Assembly: GCA_903831745.1 (NCBI GenBank)
Contig: CAIKYX010000129.1
Coordinates: 1-64,000 of the forward strand
Direction of reading: 5' to 3'
DNA from: Oligoflexia bacterium
Lineage (GTDB): Bacteria > Bdellovibrionota > UBA1018 > CAIMNF01
Length of the DNA: 64,000 bases
The translations under genes and the position numbers were made by a program. Of this stretch, positions 35,933-44,665 are shown piece by piece (positions within the stretch are counted from its first letter, which is position 1; the number at the start of each line of letters is the position of its first letter). The notes below the pieces were generated by a model. That model saw only the letters and a program-made list of their open reading frames with translations. It did no database searches and was not told where the DNA came from.

Positions 35933-37277
35933 GAAGCTTCATCCTCTTTTTAAAAAGATCCTGTCAGGCCTGGTGATCACTCTGGGTCTTTTCTCGCTGC
36001 TCCACTATTTTACCATCCTGGTTCCACAATTCGACACGGGAGTGATGCTGAACGAAACAAAAGCTACCTTGAAGTGCCTGAGCGAGGGTAAAGTTGGCCA
36101 TTGTCCCGAAGGCGGAATGTTTCCGCTGCTTCAAAAAATTCCAACTGCAATCGGCTTGCAGCTCGGAATGACCGATGATGCAATTGTTGAATTCCTCATC
36201 TACGTAAACATGCTTGCCACTTTCTTACTTCTCTATTTCGGCGGAAAATCACTCGCGTCACGCTCTGTATTTCGTAGAAACTGGTATTGGGCGCTGATCG
36301 TCCTCTCGCCTTTTCTCTGGTATGCACGCACCTCCTTCAGTGAAACCCTGGGGGCCGCACTCATTTTTGCAACGGTTCTCCTTTGCTCGAACCAGAACAC
36401 CCTGAGATGGGGCGCGCTCGTACTCGTCATCGCTGGGCTATCGAAGGAAACGGCCTGGCCGTTTCTGATCCTGCTCTCGCTTGCGGCCCAACTGGTTGGA
36501 GAAAAAAGTGCAACGCTGAAATCGATTCGTTATATCGAAATCATCCTGGCAGGATTGCTTTCACTGGGTTTGCATACCCTTTATAATTATTTTCGGTTTG
36601 GCGGCCCTTTGAACGAAGGGTATTTGAATCCGATGTTCATTGTACCGTCGCTTGGAATTCACCTGAGCTTTCTGACTGGCCTATTCTTTTCAGGAAACGG
36701 CGGAATTGCCTGGTTTTGCCCACTCTTTTTACCCCTTAGCATTGTCGCACTGGTAAGACTCAAAGAAGGCGTCGCAAAAAATGCGGCCGCAATCCTTACG
36801 CTCGCGAGTTTTATGGCCCTGGCAGTCGGCATGGCCCGTTGGTATGCGCCGTTTGGCTGGATCGCCTGGGGCCCTCGTTTATTGATGCCGTGGATTCCTG
36901 CGGCGGCCTGGTTATTGCTTCAATCGTTTCCGATCGAATGGGACGCGGCATTTCTTCAGAGCATCAAGTCCACCCGATTATTTTTGCCTTTGTGCCTCAT
37001 TTTGGCGTTTTTTTTATTTCCCCAAGTCGCCGTCATTTTTCGAAATGAGCTCATTTGGATTCCTTTCGCCAATGATGCCACTTGCCCGAATCCCACGATC
37101 ATACAGCGGGATATCCCGTATTATTATCGCTGTTTGAATTACTACATCTGGGGAAAAACCCCGATTCTACTGATTGCTTTTGAAGGCTGGAACCTACTGA
37201 GCCTGAGTTTCTGGCTGACTTTCAGCGGCTGGATGGGCTTGATTCTGATTTTTTTCAGGCTTCGAAAGGCCGAATAG
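35931..37277 (+). CDS. Polytopic membrane protein, GT-C-like
   Basis: 448 aa, many TM segments; WYAPFGWIAWGPRLLMPWIPA. Confidence 0.55.
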   Translation: MKLHPLFKKILSGLVITLGLFSLLHYFTILVPQFDTGVMLNETKATLKCLSEGKVGHCPEGGMFPLLQKIPTAIGLQLGMTDDAIVEFLIYVNMLATFLLLYFGGKSLASRSVFRRNWYWALIVLSPFLWYARTSFSETLGAALIFATVLLCSNQNTLRWGALVLVIAGLSKETAWPFLILLSLAAQLVGEKSATLKSIRYIEIILAGLLSLGLHTLYNYFRFGGPLNEGYLNPMFIVPSLGIHLSFLTGLFFSGNGGIAWFCPLFLPLSIVALVRLKEGVAKNAAAILTLASFMALAVGMARWYAPFGWIAWGPRLLMPWIPAAAWLLLQSFPIEWDAAFLQSIKSTRLFLPLCLILAFFLFPQVAVIFRNELIWIPFANDATCPNPTIIQRDIPYYYRCLNYYIWGKTPILLIAFEGWNLLSLSFWLTFSGWMGLILIFFRLRKAE

Positions 37278-37331
37278 GCTCCTCATCCTTGCTGGCATTC
37301 CCTTTCATTTGATGTATTCTTTTTATGAAAA

Positions 37332-38990
37332 ATGAAAACAAAAAACATTCATCCGGTTGCCATCGTCCTTTTTCTGCTTTCCATCATCAGCTGCGTCGCT
37401 GCTTTCTTTTCGGACGAGAGCGCGCGCTGGCTCTTTGTGCACGCCTCGTACCCCGTTCTCTGGATCCTCTTCGGATCGGCAATTTACTTTTCGCTCGATA
37501 TTTTAAGAGATTGGTTTAAGAACCATTTCAAAACATCGTGGAAAACACTCTTATTAATCGCAGTCGGCGTGCTGCTTTGCCTGTCGCAGGTTCCGGCGGT
37601 ATTAAAAACCAACAGCGACGAAGCCAACCTGCTTTCGGTCGCTCATTCGCTTACACTTTTACAACAGCCGTACAATATTACCGAGGCCAAGGTCTATTTC
37701 GACATTTTCTATCCGATGAACCTCGAGATTCCGACCCGTCCCCTGATGTTTCCGTTTTTCGTGCATTTATCAGAACTGATTTTCGGTGTTGGAATGTATG
37801 CCGCCATCATCGTCAATATTCTGGCAATGATCGTTTTCGGGTGGGTATTTTATTTCTCACAGAAATCCACCTCTGTCTTTCAACGAGGCCTGACGCTGAC
37901 TCTCATTCTGAGTCAACCGCTCATCCTGATGTTTACCAAATGCGCGGGCTTTGATGTATTTTCAGCCACACTGCTTTTTTTAACCCTGGTATTCGCGAAA
38001 AACTATTCCGAATCGCGCGACGAAAAAGATCTCACATTGTTTTGGGTGACGACCCTCATCTTCTCGCAAGTAAGATATGAGAACCCGCTCCTTGCCGGCA
38101 TTACGCTTCTGATTCTGCTTGCGACCACCCGAAACTTTCGCGCGATCCTGAAGCCCCACTGGGTTGCTCTTTTTTCGGCCGGTGTCGCCATGGCGTTATG
38201 GCAGAGGCTCCTCACCCAAGGTCACTTCGAGAATCCAGAAGGCGTGGCTCCTTTCGGAATCGATCATCTGATCTCTCACGGTTCGGACATGATCACCCAC
38301 CTCACCCAATTCGGACTCGCCTACAATCCATTTCTGATGTGTACCGGAATTCTGGCTGTCATTTGGTTTGCCATCAAGGGCGACTTCAAAACTCTTCTTT
38401 GGACCGTTCCGGTCTGCGCACAAATCGCACTCGGCCTCAGCCATCATGCGGGGGTTTATCAGCATCCCGCTCAGGTTCGCTTCTTCATTCCTTTTGCGAT
38501 TCTTTGCTCGATCCTTTCGGCGAAATTTCTTTTCGATCTCAAATTTCTCGATCTTCGTGTCAAAGGTTTGATCGCATCGCTGATGCTGGTATTTTCGGTT
38601 TCGGTCGCCAGCAACCCCGAGTTCCTGAACTCACTCATCCTGAATCGCGACATTCATTACCTCATGGAGCTGATCAAAAACTATAACCAGAACCGAACTC
38701 TGGTCGTCTATGGTCGTCCGGTTCAATTCACAGCCTTGGGCTACGGAGCGATCACTCCCGAGCGAGCTTACCGCGAACGCGACGAACTGACTTTGAATCT
38801 GAGACGGGGATTGTTTGATCACATCCTTTTATTCGATTCGGTAAATTATGGCGAAGAGGGACGACAATTCGGTTTCGACCGAAACCAACTCAAGCAGGTC
38901 GCCATGTTTCAACAGGATGGCGGAACCCACATGTACATTTGGGAACTCTTGCCAGAATCGACCGCTGCTAAACCCGTTTCGCCAAAATAA
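37332..38990 (+). CDS. Polytopic membrane protein, GT-C-like
   Basis: 552 aa, many TM segments; TNSDEANLLSVAHSLTL loop typical of GT-C catalytic loop regions. Confidence 0.55.
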   Translation: MKTKNIHPVAIVLFLLSIISCVAAFFSDESARWLFVHASYPVLWILFGSAIYFSLDILRDWFKNHFKTSWKTLLLIAVGVLLCLSQVPAVLKTNSDEANLLSVAHSLTLLQQPYNITEAKVYFDIFYPMNLEIPTRPLMFPFFVHLSELIFGVGMYAAIIVNILAMIVFGWVFYFSQKSTSVFQRGLTLTLILSQPLILMFTKCAGFDVFSATLLFLTLVFAKNYSESRDEKDLTLFWVTTLIFSQVRYENPLLAGITLLILLATTRNFRAILKPHWVALFSAGVAMALWQRLLTQGHFENPEGVAPFGIDHLISHGSDMITHLTQFGLAYNPFLMCTGILAVIWFAIKGDFKTLLWTVPVCAQIALGLSHHAGVYQHPAQVRFFIPFAILCSILSAKFLFDLKFLDLRVKGLIASLMLVFSVSVASNPEFLNSLILNRDIHYLMELIKNYNQNRTLVVYGRPVQFTALGYGAITPERAYRERDELTLNLRRGLFDHILLFDSVNYGEEGRQFGFDRNQLKQVAMFQQDGGTHMYIWELLPESTAAKPVSPK

Positions 38991-39578
38991 GCATTTTATA
39001 AAAACCCGAACTGGTTTCGGGAGGCTTTCGACCAACCCGCAAGATCTGAAAACCCGTTTGCTCGAGTAGTGTCGAAATTTGTTTTTCAGTGAATAAATGA
39101 ATCGAGCGCGCAGGCCCTGTCAAATCTCCTTCACGGTCCTCGAAGGTGCCCGATCCTTCAAACAAAGTTACACCCAGCACGCCGCCGGGTTTCAGTCCCT
39201 TAAAACAAACTGCGGCCACCCGCTGAATCTCTTCGGGAGTCTGATGAACCCAGGATTCATTTGCCCAAACGGCGTCGTAAGATTCGGGTTCGAGCGACAA
39301 CAGTAAAAAATTCTTATGCTGGATTTCGAGTCCGGGAAATTGCTCTCGGGCCAGGCGGACCATTTCGGCAGAAGCGTCCAGCCCCACCCCCCTGAACCCA
39401 AGTTCGACAAACCAACTCAGGTCTTGGGCCGTACCACATCCCAGGTCTAGTATCCGACCATTTCTCTCTATGGATTGTAAAAAGGCGAGAGATCGGCCTT
39501 CGATTTATGCGACTTCCACACCTCCCTCAGGCGTAGGGCATGGTGATCGTAGTATTGATTCGAATCTTGGCTTTTCAT
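38968..39578 (-). pseudogene. SAM-dependent methyltransferase, frameshifted near 39479-39483
   Basis: ATG at 39578 gives MKSQDSNQYYDHHALRLREVWKSHKSKADLSPFYNP*; the other frame continues ...FLQSIERNGRILDLGCGTAQDLSWFVELGFRGVGLDAS... . Adding one T to the T5 run gives 612 nt = 203 aa plus stop. Confidence 0.8.
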
Positions 39579-39638
39579 AGTTATCCCGCCTTGGTAAAAG
39601 TGACGCTGATTATTCTAACAGAACAAAGAGAGAACCAC

Positions 39639-40607
39639 ATGAAAAAGAAGGTACTGATGTTTTCAGCAATTTTGGCATTCATCACTTCACTCGTGGGAGA
39701 CGGCGCGAGCGCCTCTTGCCCAGATACGAGCAAGGGCGAAACTCCCCAAGATTGTCCATGGGCCGAAATCACCCGAGCCACTGACGGCGTCACCGACTTT
39801 ACAAAAATTAGAGCCATCATCGATGCGGGCATTCCCGGTTTTATGAATCAGGTTGAAAAGGACGCCCAAGAAAAAGAACTGCTCGACATGTGGGGCTTAA
39901 GCAGCAACATCGACGCCAGTCAGATTACCACCGGCATCAAGACCATACCCGAAAATCTCCTTCGGTATTTTGTTTCACTCTGGAAAGTTTCTTACAACCA
40001 GGATTTCACCCAAGGGTTTGCTGGCCTGAACCACACCTATGGTTACCTGTTCAGCAACCTGCAAACCAAATATGGATACAAACGTGCGCGATGGGTTCAA
40101 GGCGAAATCGAAGCAGGCCTGAACCTTCCGGCTGGGTTGCTCAGCGGCCAACCCAAAAAAGGCACCTTGTTTTCGAATCTGACCCGCTTCATCGGACCGA
40201 TCGCCTTTCGTGATCTCGACCAACTTCCACGCGGACTTCATTCGAACATTCACGAACTTCGCCATTATGATTACAGCAAGCTCAGAACCATCCGCCTGAT
40301 GGAAGTGGCAGAAGATCACGACCAGTACCTCGAGCTTCGTACGGACATCGCACCGTTCATCGCGCCCAACCCGAACGGTGGCGATACTGCGCTTCTGATC
40401 TATTCAATCGATTTTCGCCATCCTGACGAAGAAGCGAATCCAAAACTCATTACTGCGTTTCCTATCAACAACGACATGATCAATTCCGTAATGGATGCAA
40501 AGCTCTGGGGCAACAAGGTCACGCTCAAGCTCAATTACAATGCGGTTCTTGCAACCAAGCTTTCGGATGAATTCATGAGCCACGGAAAGAGATACCTACT
40601 CCCATGA
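39639..40607 (+). CDS. Secreted protein of unknown function, coupled to the ABC-2 transporter operon
   Basis: MKKKVLMFSAILAFITSLVGDGASA signal peptide; stop overlaps ATG of the next gene (ATGA at 40604-40607). Confidence 0.7.
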   Translation: MKKKVLMFSAILAFITSLVGDGASASCPDTSKGETPQDCPWAEITRATDGVTDFTKIRAIIDAGIPGFMNQVEKDAQEKELLDMWGLSSNIDASQITTGIKTIPENLLRYFVSLWKVSYNQDFTQGFAGLNHTYGYLFSNLQTKYGYKRARWVQGEIEAGLNLPAGLLSGQPKKGTLFSNLTRFIGPIAFRDLDQLPRGLHSNIHELRHYDYSKLRTIRLMEVAEDHDQYLELRTDIAPFIAPNPNGGDTALLIYSIDFRHPDEEANPKLITAFPINNDMINSVMDAKLWGNKVTLKLNYNAVLATKLSDEFMSHGKRYLLP

Positions 40608-41599
40608 TCCAAACGCCCGCCATTCAAGTCATCGATGTAAAGCGCAGCTTTCGCTCAGTAAAGAAAGAAAGTGGCTTTAAAGGCACCGTCAAGCTTCTGA
40701 TCAACCCTGAGTACGTCGTTCACGAAGCCCTGAAAGGGGTTTCGTTCTCGATTCAGCCCGGAGAGTTTGTCGGACTGATCGGAGCAAACGGCGCAGGCAA
40801 AACGACGCTCCTTAAAATTCTGTCGGGCTTGATTCCTCCCACTAGCGGGCAGGCTTCAGTACTGGGCTACTTGCCTTTTGCGCGAGAGCTGCCGTTTCGA
40901 AAGCAAATCTCGATCGTCATGGGGCAGAAGGCTCAGCTTTGGTGGGATCTTCCTGCGATCGAAGCCTTCGATCTGCTGCGCGCGCTTTATCAGATTCCAA
41001 AAGACGTCTATAAAAAGCGCGTCGATGAACTTACCCAGTTACTCGATGTCGACAAACTCCTCAACACCCAGATCAGACGACTCTCGCTCGGCGAGCGCAT
41101 GAAGATGGAAGTCATTGGCGCGATCATTCATCTGCCCAAGGTTATCTTTCTCGACGAACCCACGATCGGGCTCGATGTATTGGCTGCACAGAAGCTTCGC
41201 GAGTTCCTGAAGCTTCATAATCAAAACGAAGGTGCGACGATCATCCTGACGAGCCATAACATGGATGATATTTCAGAGCTCTGCAAGCGAATCCTCCTCA
41301 TTAAAGAGGGGGAGTTGATTTTTGACGGTAATCCCGACAAGCTTACGAACTCAAATGAGTGCCAACTCAGAGTAAAACTCGGTTCTGAGCCCTCGATTGA
41401 GGATATTTCCGGCATGATCGGCATCGCAGCCCAAAACACCATCAAGGACGAGGAAGATCCAACCACCTATCTGATGACAGTAACCCGTGCACGCGTGGCC
41501 GAATACCTTCAGAAACTTCTCGCCCACTACACGGTAAACGACATCGGAATCCAGGAAGCCTCGCTCGAGCGCGTGATTCAAAGGATCTATCAGCAATGA
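40604..41599 (+). CDS. ABC-2 type transporter ATP-binding protein
   Basis: GANGAGKTTLLKILSG, LSLGERMKMEV, VIFLDEPTIGLD. Confidence 0.92.
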   Translation: MIQTPAIQVIDVKRSFRSVKKESGFKGTVKLLINPEYVVHEALKGVSFSIQPGEFVGLIGANGAGKTTLLKILSGLIPPTSGQASVLGYLPFARELPFRKQISIVMGQKAQLWWDLPAIEAFDLLRALYQIPKDVYKKRVDELTQLLDVDKLLNTQIRRLSLGERMKMEVIGAIIHLPKVIFLDEPTIGLDVLAAQKLREFLKLHNQNEGATIILTSHNMDDISELCKRILLIKEGELIFDGNPDKLTNSNECQLRVKLGSEPSIEDISGMIGIAAQNTIKDEEDPTTYLMTVTRARVAEYLQKLLAHYTVNDIGIQEASLERVIQRIYQQ

Positions 41600-42414
41600 A
41601 TTTCTCCGAAACTTACTTCGCGTGGACCTTTCAATGGAAATGGGCCGCCATCAAAAATGGGATGAAGAATGCCGTCGCTTACCGGGGCGAATTTTTGATC
41701 GACCTTTTCAGCTCGGCATTTGTTCCAGCGGCCATCCAATTCATTCTTTGGCAGGCGATCTTTCACAATACCGGCATCACTACCTTCGCCGGCATGAGCT
41801 ATTCCGAACTTCTGGGATATACCTGGACTTCGATTCTCTTTACCCAAATCCGGGGCGGAGACTACGATTTTTCGCTCATTGAAATGATTCGAACCGGCAG
41901 TCTGAACAACTACCTCATTCGTCCCGTCGGAATTGTCGAGTTTACCTACTTTCAGGGCTTCGGAGAAAAAGCGCCTACTCTCATTTTCTGTATGGCCCTA
42001 GGTTTAATCGCCACGATCTTTTCGAGCATTACTCTTCCGCACCTCTTCATGGCGATGTCGCTCGCCTTTGTCGGAAGCATTATTCATTACTTTTTCGGCG
42101 CCTGCCTTTCGGTCGTCGCCTTCTATTGGGAGAACGCCTTTGCGGTACTGATGGTAAAGAATATGGCCGTAAGCTTGCTCTCGGGCGAACTCATTCCTCT
42201 TAGCATCATCCCTTTACGCTATTCATGGGTCTGGCACAGCACTCCCTTTTATCTCTATGTCTTTGGCCCTACCCAACTTGCGCTCGGCAAATGGAACCAA
42301 GCCATGTGGGCTCAGCAAATGATGATTGCCCTAGCCTGGCTCGTCTTCTTTTGGGGCCTGAGCCGCATCCTCTGGGCTCATTGCATTCGTCGCTATCAAG
42401 GAATTGGGGGCTAG
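41596..42414 (+). CDS. ABC-2 family permease (DUF990/PF06182-like)
   Basis: 272 aa; YRGEFLIDLFSS...GGDYDFSLIEMIRTGSLNNYLIRPVG. Confidence 0.82.
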   Translation: MNFSETYFAWTFQWKWAAIKNGMKNAVAYRGEFLIDLFSSAFVPAAIQFILWQAIFHNTGITTFAGMSYSELLGYTWTSILFTQIRGGDYDFSLIEMIRTGSLNNYLIRPVGIVEFTYFQGFGEKAPTLIFCMALGLIATIFSSITLPHLFMAMSLAFVGSIIHYFFGACLSVVAFYWENAFAVLMVKNMAVSLLSGELIPLSIIPLRYSWVWHSTPFYLYVFGPTQLALGKWNQAMWAQQMMIALAWLVFFWGLSRILWAHCIRRYQGIGG

Positions 42415-42416
42415 AA

Positions 42417-43202
42417 ATGTATCCATATTGGGACGTCATCAAGACCATCATCAAGAATAACTTCGTCCGCGAGTTCATGTATCGCTCGAATACGATCGCC
42501 ATGACGATTGCCGATATGATCTGGGTGTTCCTCGAATTCGCCTTTTTCGAGATCATCTATAGCAACATCACTTCGATTCATGGCTGGAACCGCGAGCAGA
42601 CCTTCTTCTTCCTGGGCATTTTCGTTGCCTGCGACTCGCTCTTTACTTCACTTTTTCAACGCTCATTTTGGAACTTTCCGTACCTCATCAGTCAGGGCGA
42701 TCTCGACATTCTTCTTACCAAACCTTTTCCAACCATCCTTCTGGTCACACTGAAGGACATCAACTTTACACAGATCATGAACGCTTCGCTCGGCATTTGG
42801 ATCATCCACCACTACGGACCGCAGGCCGGATTCGCCGGAGGAATCGCCTGGCTCGGAGTCGCGTTCTGGATGGCCATTGGTCTGATCACTCAGTATCTGG
42901 TGCGCTTTTGTTTCGTCGTTTGGGCATTTTGGTTAGAGCGCGGAACCACCGTTTCTCACCTCTATTATCAGTTCTACGTCTTGGCAAATAAGCCCGAGGG
43001 ACTCTATCCGACAGCCGCTCGCTACCTGATCAAGACTGCCTTGCCCTTTGCTTTTCTCGGAAGCATTCCCGCGCGCGCCCTTACGGGTCGAATCGAATTC
43101 TGGGAATATTTTCTCGTCGCCGGAGTACTTGCTACTTACGTCGTGATCAGTAGCACCCTCTGGAAGCGCGGCCTTCTCCGGTATCAAAGCGCTAGCTCTT
43201 GA
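42417..43202 (+). CDS. ABC-2 family permease, second subunit (PF06182-like)
   Basis: Start MYPYWDVIKTIIKNNFVREFMYRSNTIAMT at 42417; ISQGDLDILLTKPFP. Confidence 0.82.
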   Translation: MYPYWDVIKTIIKNNFVREFMYRSNTIAMTIADMIWVFLEFAFFEIIYSNITSIHGWNREQTFFFLGIFVACDSLFTSLFQRSFWNFPYLISQGDLDILLTKPFPTILLVTLKDINFTQIMNASLGIWIIHHYGPQAGFAGGIAWLGVAFWMAIGLITQYLVRFCFVVWAFWLERGTTVSHLYYQFYVLANKPEGLYPTAARYLIKTALPFAFLGSIPARALTGRIEFWEYFLVAGVLATYVVISSTLWKRGLLRYQSASS

Positions 43203-43207
43203 ATCTC

Positions 43208-43225
43208 CGGTCGCCGTGGCGACCG
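43208..43225. repeat. 18-bp palindromic box 1: CGGTCGCC-GT-GGCGACCG
   Basis: 8+2+8 structure read directly. Confidence 0.95.
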
Positions 43226-43258
43226 ACATTTCCTCACTCACAATTTCTGCACCTCGAC

Positions 43259-43290
43259 ATTTCGTCGGTCGCCGCGGCGACCGACGAAAT
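43259..43290. repeat. Perfect 32-bp palindrome containing box 2: ATTTCGTCGGTCGCCG/CGGCGACCGACGAAAT
   Basis: Read directly; box core CGGTCGCC-CG-GGCGACCG. Confidence 0.97.
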
Positions 43291-43360
43291 AAGGCACGGG
43301 CAGCGAGGCTATGCCCAAAGGACAAGGCAACTGTAAGTGTGGCTTTGCTCGCTGCATAAG

Positions 43361-43397
43361 GCACTGAGTAAAAGTGGCTATGCCACTTTACCAGTGC
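43361..43397. repeat. Strong hairpin GCACTG..AAAGTGGC-TAT-GCCACTTT..CAGTGC
   Basis: Nested inverted repeat in the ABC-permease/parA intergenic region. Confidence 0.85.
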
Positions 43398-43435
43398 TGG
43401 AATGAATTTCCTCACGGATTAAATTTAAATTTAGT

Positions 43436-43463
43436 TTGAATATTTGAACCTCCCGAATAGAAT
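43436..43463 (+). promoter_or_regulatory. Candidate sigma70 promoter for parAB
   Basis: TTGAAT - 16 nt - TAGAAT upstream of box 3 and parA. Confidence 0.45.
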
Positions 43464-43525
43464 AATTTTGACAGCGTAGAAGTAGAAATCAGGAACATAC
43501 GGATTACTTGTTTAAAGATTTCTAC

Positions 43526-43543
43526 CGGTCGCCACGGCGACCG
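43526..43543. repeat. 18-bp palindromic box 3: CGGTCGCC-AC-GGCGACCG
   Basis: Exact reverse complement of box 1; lies 33 nt upstream of parA ATG 43577. Confidence 0.95.
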
Positions 43544-43576
43544 AACGTTTTATCGATCAAACATCAGGGAGGACTC

Positions 43577-44647
43577 ATGTTCAAGGAAATGGTATTTACA
43601 CCGAACGAATTCGCGCTTTTAGCGAAGCTCGACAAGAATTTTATCCCGGCGCTCGAGGGCGAAGGTAAGATTAAAACCCACAGAAAACGCATCGGAAACG
43701 TAGATCGCAAGATCATTTCACTCGAAGAAGTTCAGAACTTTTTCAAGATGATTCGCGAATTCGACAGCAATCAGGAACCAGCAAAAGACGCCTCAGAAAT
43801 GGGCGTAGGAGCGGAAGCCGCAGGTGCGGCCGTAACCAGCGAGTCAGTTGCAACCGGAATGATGCGTAGCGTTACTAAATTTATCGCTGCAAATCCTTCT
43901 CATAAAGTGCAGATGTTTTATAACGTCAAGGGCGGAACCGGAAAATCAACCCTGACTGCACAATTCGTGATGATGGCCTCTCTCTTAGGATACAAAGTCC
44001 TGGCCCTCGATCTCGATGGTCAAGGTCACCTGAGCGTAAATCTGGATATTATGGATGCTCACGAGCGCCCTACTATCTATGACGTGCTCATCAATGATCT
44101 TCCGATCGATCAAGCAATCATGAATGTGGCTCCGGGACTTGATCTCATTCCAGCGAATCTTCAGCTGTGTAATATCGAGATTCCGCTGAACAACAAAACC
44201 CGTCGTGAATACCGACTTTCTGAATCGATTGCGAAAATTGCCGATCAATATGACCTGATTATCGCTGATACGAATCCAGCCGCTTCAATTCTAAACGGAT
44301 CGATGCTGGTCGCCTCTGATCGAGTGAATGTCATTTGCGCAACCAATCCACTTTCGTTTCACGGAATGTCGCTCGTCATGGCGACCATCGATGAAATGCA
44401 AAAGGAATTCAGAAAAAATCTGAACGTAAAAATCATTCCTAATATGTATGACAACCGCGAAGTCATCAGCCAGGAAGTATTAGGCGAACTTCGCTCACAA
44501 TTCGATGAGTTCTGCGCAAGCTCGGTAGTCAACCGAAGCGCCGACTTAAATGAAGCGACCAAGCGCAGAACATTGGTGTGGGACGTAAACACCAAAGGAA
44601 CTGCTGCTAACGACATCGCCGACTTAACTCACGAACTACTTCGCTAA
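43577..44647 (+). CDS. parA: ParA-family partition ATPase with N-terminal DNA-binding-like region
   Basis: Deviant Walker A KGGTGKST; LDLDGQGHLSVNL; DLIIADTNPAAS; SD GGGAGGACTC-ATG at 43577. Confidence 0.88.
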   Translation: MFKEMVFTPNEFALLAKLDKNFIPALEGEGKIKTHRKRIGNVDRKIISLEEVQNFFKMIREFDSNQEPAKDASEMGVGAEAAGAAVTSESVATGMMRSVTKFIAANPSHKVQMFYNVKGGTGKSTLTAQFVMMASLLGYKVLALDLDGQGHLSVNLDIMDAHERPTIYDVLINDLPIDQAIMNVAPGLDLIPANLQLCNIEIPLNNKTRREYRLSESIAKIADQYDLIIADTNPAASILNGSMLVASDRVNVICATNPLSFHGMSLVMATIDEMQKEFRKNLNVKIIPNMYDNREVISQEVLGELRSQFDEFCASSVVNRSADLNEATKRRTLVWDVNTKGTAANDIADLTHELLR

Positions 44648-44665
44648 TCTAACAAGGAGAACTCC

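Noticed and set aside
42933-43415. Minus-strand 160-aa ORF over the palindrome cluster
   Set aside because: Overlaps the ABC permease and reads through inverted repeats; no recognisable protein features.
43508-43576. Longer parA start encoding MFKDFYRSPRRPNVLSIKHQGGL
   Set aside because: It would run through palindrome box 3; the ATG at 43577 has a good SD (GGGAGGACTC) and starts the conserved region.
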